Notes under the pieces: model-generated
The model's input: only the letters and a program-made list of their open reading frames with translations
Database searches by the model: none
What the model was told of the DNA's origin: nothing
Source of the DNA: Paenibacillus soyae
GTDB taxonomy: Bacteria > Bacillota > Bacilli > Paenibacillales > Paenibacillaceae
NCBI RefSeq assembly: GCF_024623455.1
Contig: NZ_JANIPJ010000010.1
Location: forward strand, 1 to 49,098
DNA: 49,098 bases
Reading direction: 5' to 3'
Shown here: positions 48,542 to 49,098 of the stretch, in pieces
How positions within the stretch are numbered: position 1 is the first letter of the stretch
How the letters are laid out: every line of letters starts with the position of its first letter
Translations under genes and position numbers: made by a program

Positions 48542-49098
48542 TTAGAAACCTGCAATCCATGGAGATAATTGCAAACTTTCGTCACTTGTATTGATAATAT
48601 CGCCAATGGTAAACCCGCTTAGATTCTGCGATCTGAAATTGATGGGCGGCGCGTCGATGGTCGTGCCTAATCCAGTTAATCTCCCTCCGATTTCGGATCC
48701 GTTGATTGTATTATATACGGCGAAGTGATAAATGGAGGCAGCCGCCAACGTTACAGGCGATATGAGCCGGAACGTCATTAACCCGTCGGCGATAGAGTCG
48801 ACCACGGCCGTCACGCCAATGACCTGCGACGTATCCGTAGTAAGAGGCAGCAGTACGGCCAGCTGGAACGCTCCCGTCACGGCACCCCCGTCCTGCGTAA
48901 TATAAACCGACAGATTCGAGATGACGGTTTCCGGTCCGTTGAAAATAAGAGCCCCGATGGCTTGGTTATTGCCGGCTCCCGCATTAAAGGGAATATTTTC
49001 ATTAATATCGCCTATTTTTACGGTTTCAACAAATCCTCCTACGCCGCTCCCGGGAGCGCCCGTTGGCCCCGGCGGTCCAGTTGCGCCGTCCGCTCCGG
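48542..49098 (-). CDS. collagen-like protein, C-terminal part (partial)
   Basis: The gene runs off the right edge. The visible start of the frame is GADGATGPPGPTGAPGSG, an uninterrupted Gly-X-Y collagen run, followed by a ~165-residue C-terminal domain (GDINENIPFNAGAGN, LSVYITQDGGAVTGAF, ending SLQLSPWIAGF). Such proteins in spore-forming Firmicutes form surface filaments; BclA of the exosporium is the best-known example. The C-terminal domain probably trimerises. No membrane anchor or sortase signal is visible in this part. Confidence 0.78.
   Translation of the reverse strand, partial: GADGATGPPGPTGAPGSGVGGFVETVKIGDINENIPFNAGAGNNQAIGALIFNGPETVISNLSVYITQDGGAVTGAFQLAVLLPLTTDTSQVIGVTAVVDSIADGLMTFRLISPVTLAAASIYHFAVYNTINGSEIGGRLTGLGTTIDAPPINFRSQNLSGFTIGDIINTSDESLQLSPWIAGF

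Noticed and set aside
48397..48606. Longer YojF protein of 173 residues
   Set aside because: The upstream part overlaps the collagen-gene terminator and the yojF promoter, and DUF1806 proteins begin at the MIPIDKIS-type start.

Overview
The window looks like a chromosomal segment of a spore-forming, G+C-rich Firmicute of the Paenibacillaceae (Paenibacillus or Cohnella type). The signs are three very large secreted proteins ending in SLH repeats, a GH10 xylanase with CBM22-like and CBM9-like modules, a CotS/CotSA spore-coat pair, a collagen-like protein of spore-surface type, the bacillithiol genes yojF-bshB2, an MhqR-type quinone regulon and a T-box tRNA-Trp leader. Most genes have strong GGAGG-type ribosome sites, and several use TTG or GTG starts. 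I saw no rRNA, tRNA or CRISPR array. Taxonomy is inferred from gene content only.

Layout, left to right. 1-565: the edge of an insertion-sequence-like element and a repeat-rich spacer. 566-6142: a 1858-residue surface protein joining a phosphodiester glycosidase domain to a metallophosphatase and SLH repeats. 6231-9834: a SRPBCC protein, then cotS and cotSA, where CotS carries a ~200-residue Arg/Lys-rich tail. 9880-10431: a convergent gene for a protein ending in ~100 aspartates. 10842-14140: an orphan TipAS-domain protein, a small membrane protein, a BadF-type kinase and an MBL-fold hydrolase. 14223-17560: a WG-repeat secreted protein whose 5' leader holds a MITE-like insertion, then trpS with a complete T-box leader and sigma-A promoter. 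17673-22012: an SLH choice-of-anchor protein, a repeat-rich spacer and a MATE transporter.

22098-25277 holds a 50-51 bp minisatellite and a quinone/electrophile detoxification cluster: an MhqR-like MarR regulator, a ring-cleaving dioxygenase, an MhqD-like hydrolase and a flavin reductase. Two near-identical palindromes mark the promoter of the regulator and that of the dioxygenase operon. 25361-33880 is a nucleoside scavenging island: an AraC regulator, a BMP-type lipoprotein, an ABC ATPase, two permeases, a nucleoside hydrolase, ribokinase and a second nucleoside hydrolase. Together these import nucleosides, split off ribose and phosphorylate it. 33881-34377 is a gene graveyard with a flavin reductase C-terminus and a decayed chemoreceptor-like fragment.

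34378-38267: an FAD oxidoreductase, an S66 peptidase, then an A+T-richer patch with two GNAT acetyltransferases, a 62-residue orphan and a DinB-family protein. 38445-42480: the xylanase with a perfect terminator and two cre-like sites around its promoter. 42608-43548: a second 50-51 bp minisatellite and a UDG-superfamily-like protein. 43644-46064: a probable polymorphic toxin with an A+T-rich C-terminal tip and its overlapping immunity gene. 46212-49098: an acyl-CoA-dehydrogenase-like flavoprotein, bshB2-yojF, and the 3' end of a collagen-like gene running off the window.

The most promising leads are the basic-tailed CotS next to the poly-aspartate protein, the toxin/immunity pair, the glycosidase-phosphatase fusion, and the intergenic repeat families and MITE.
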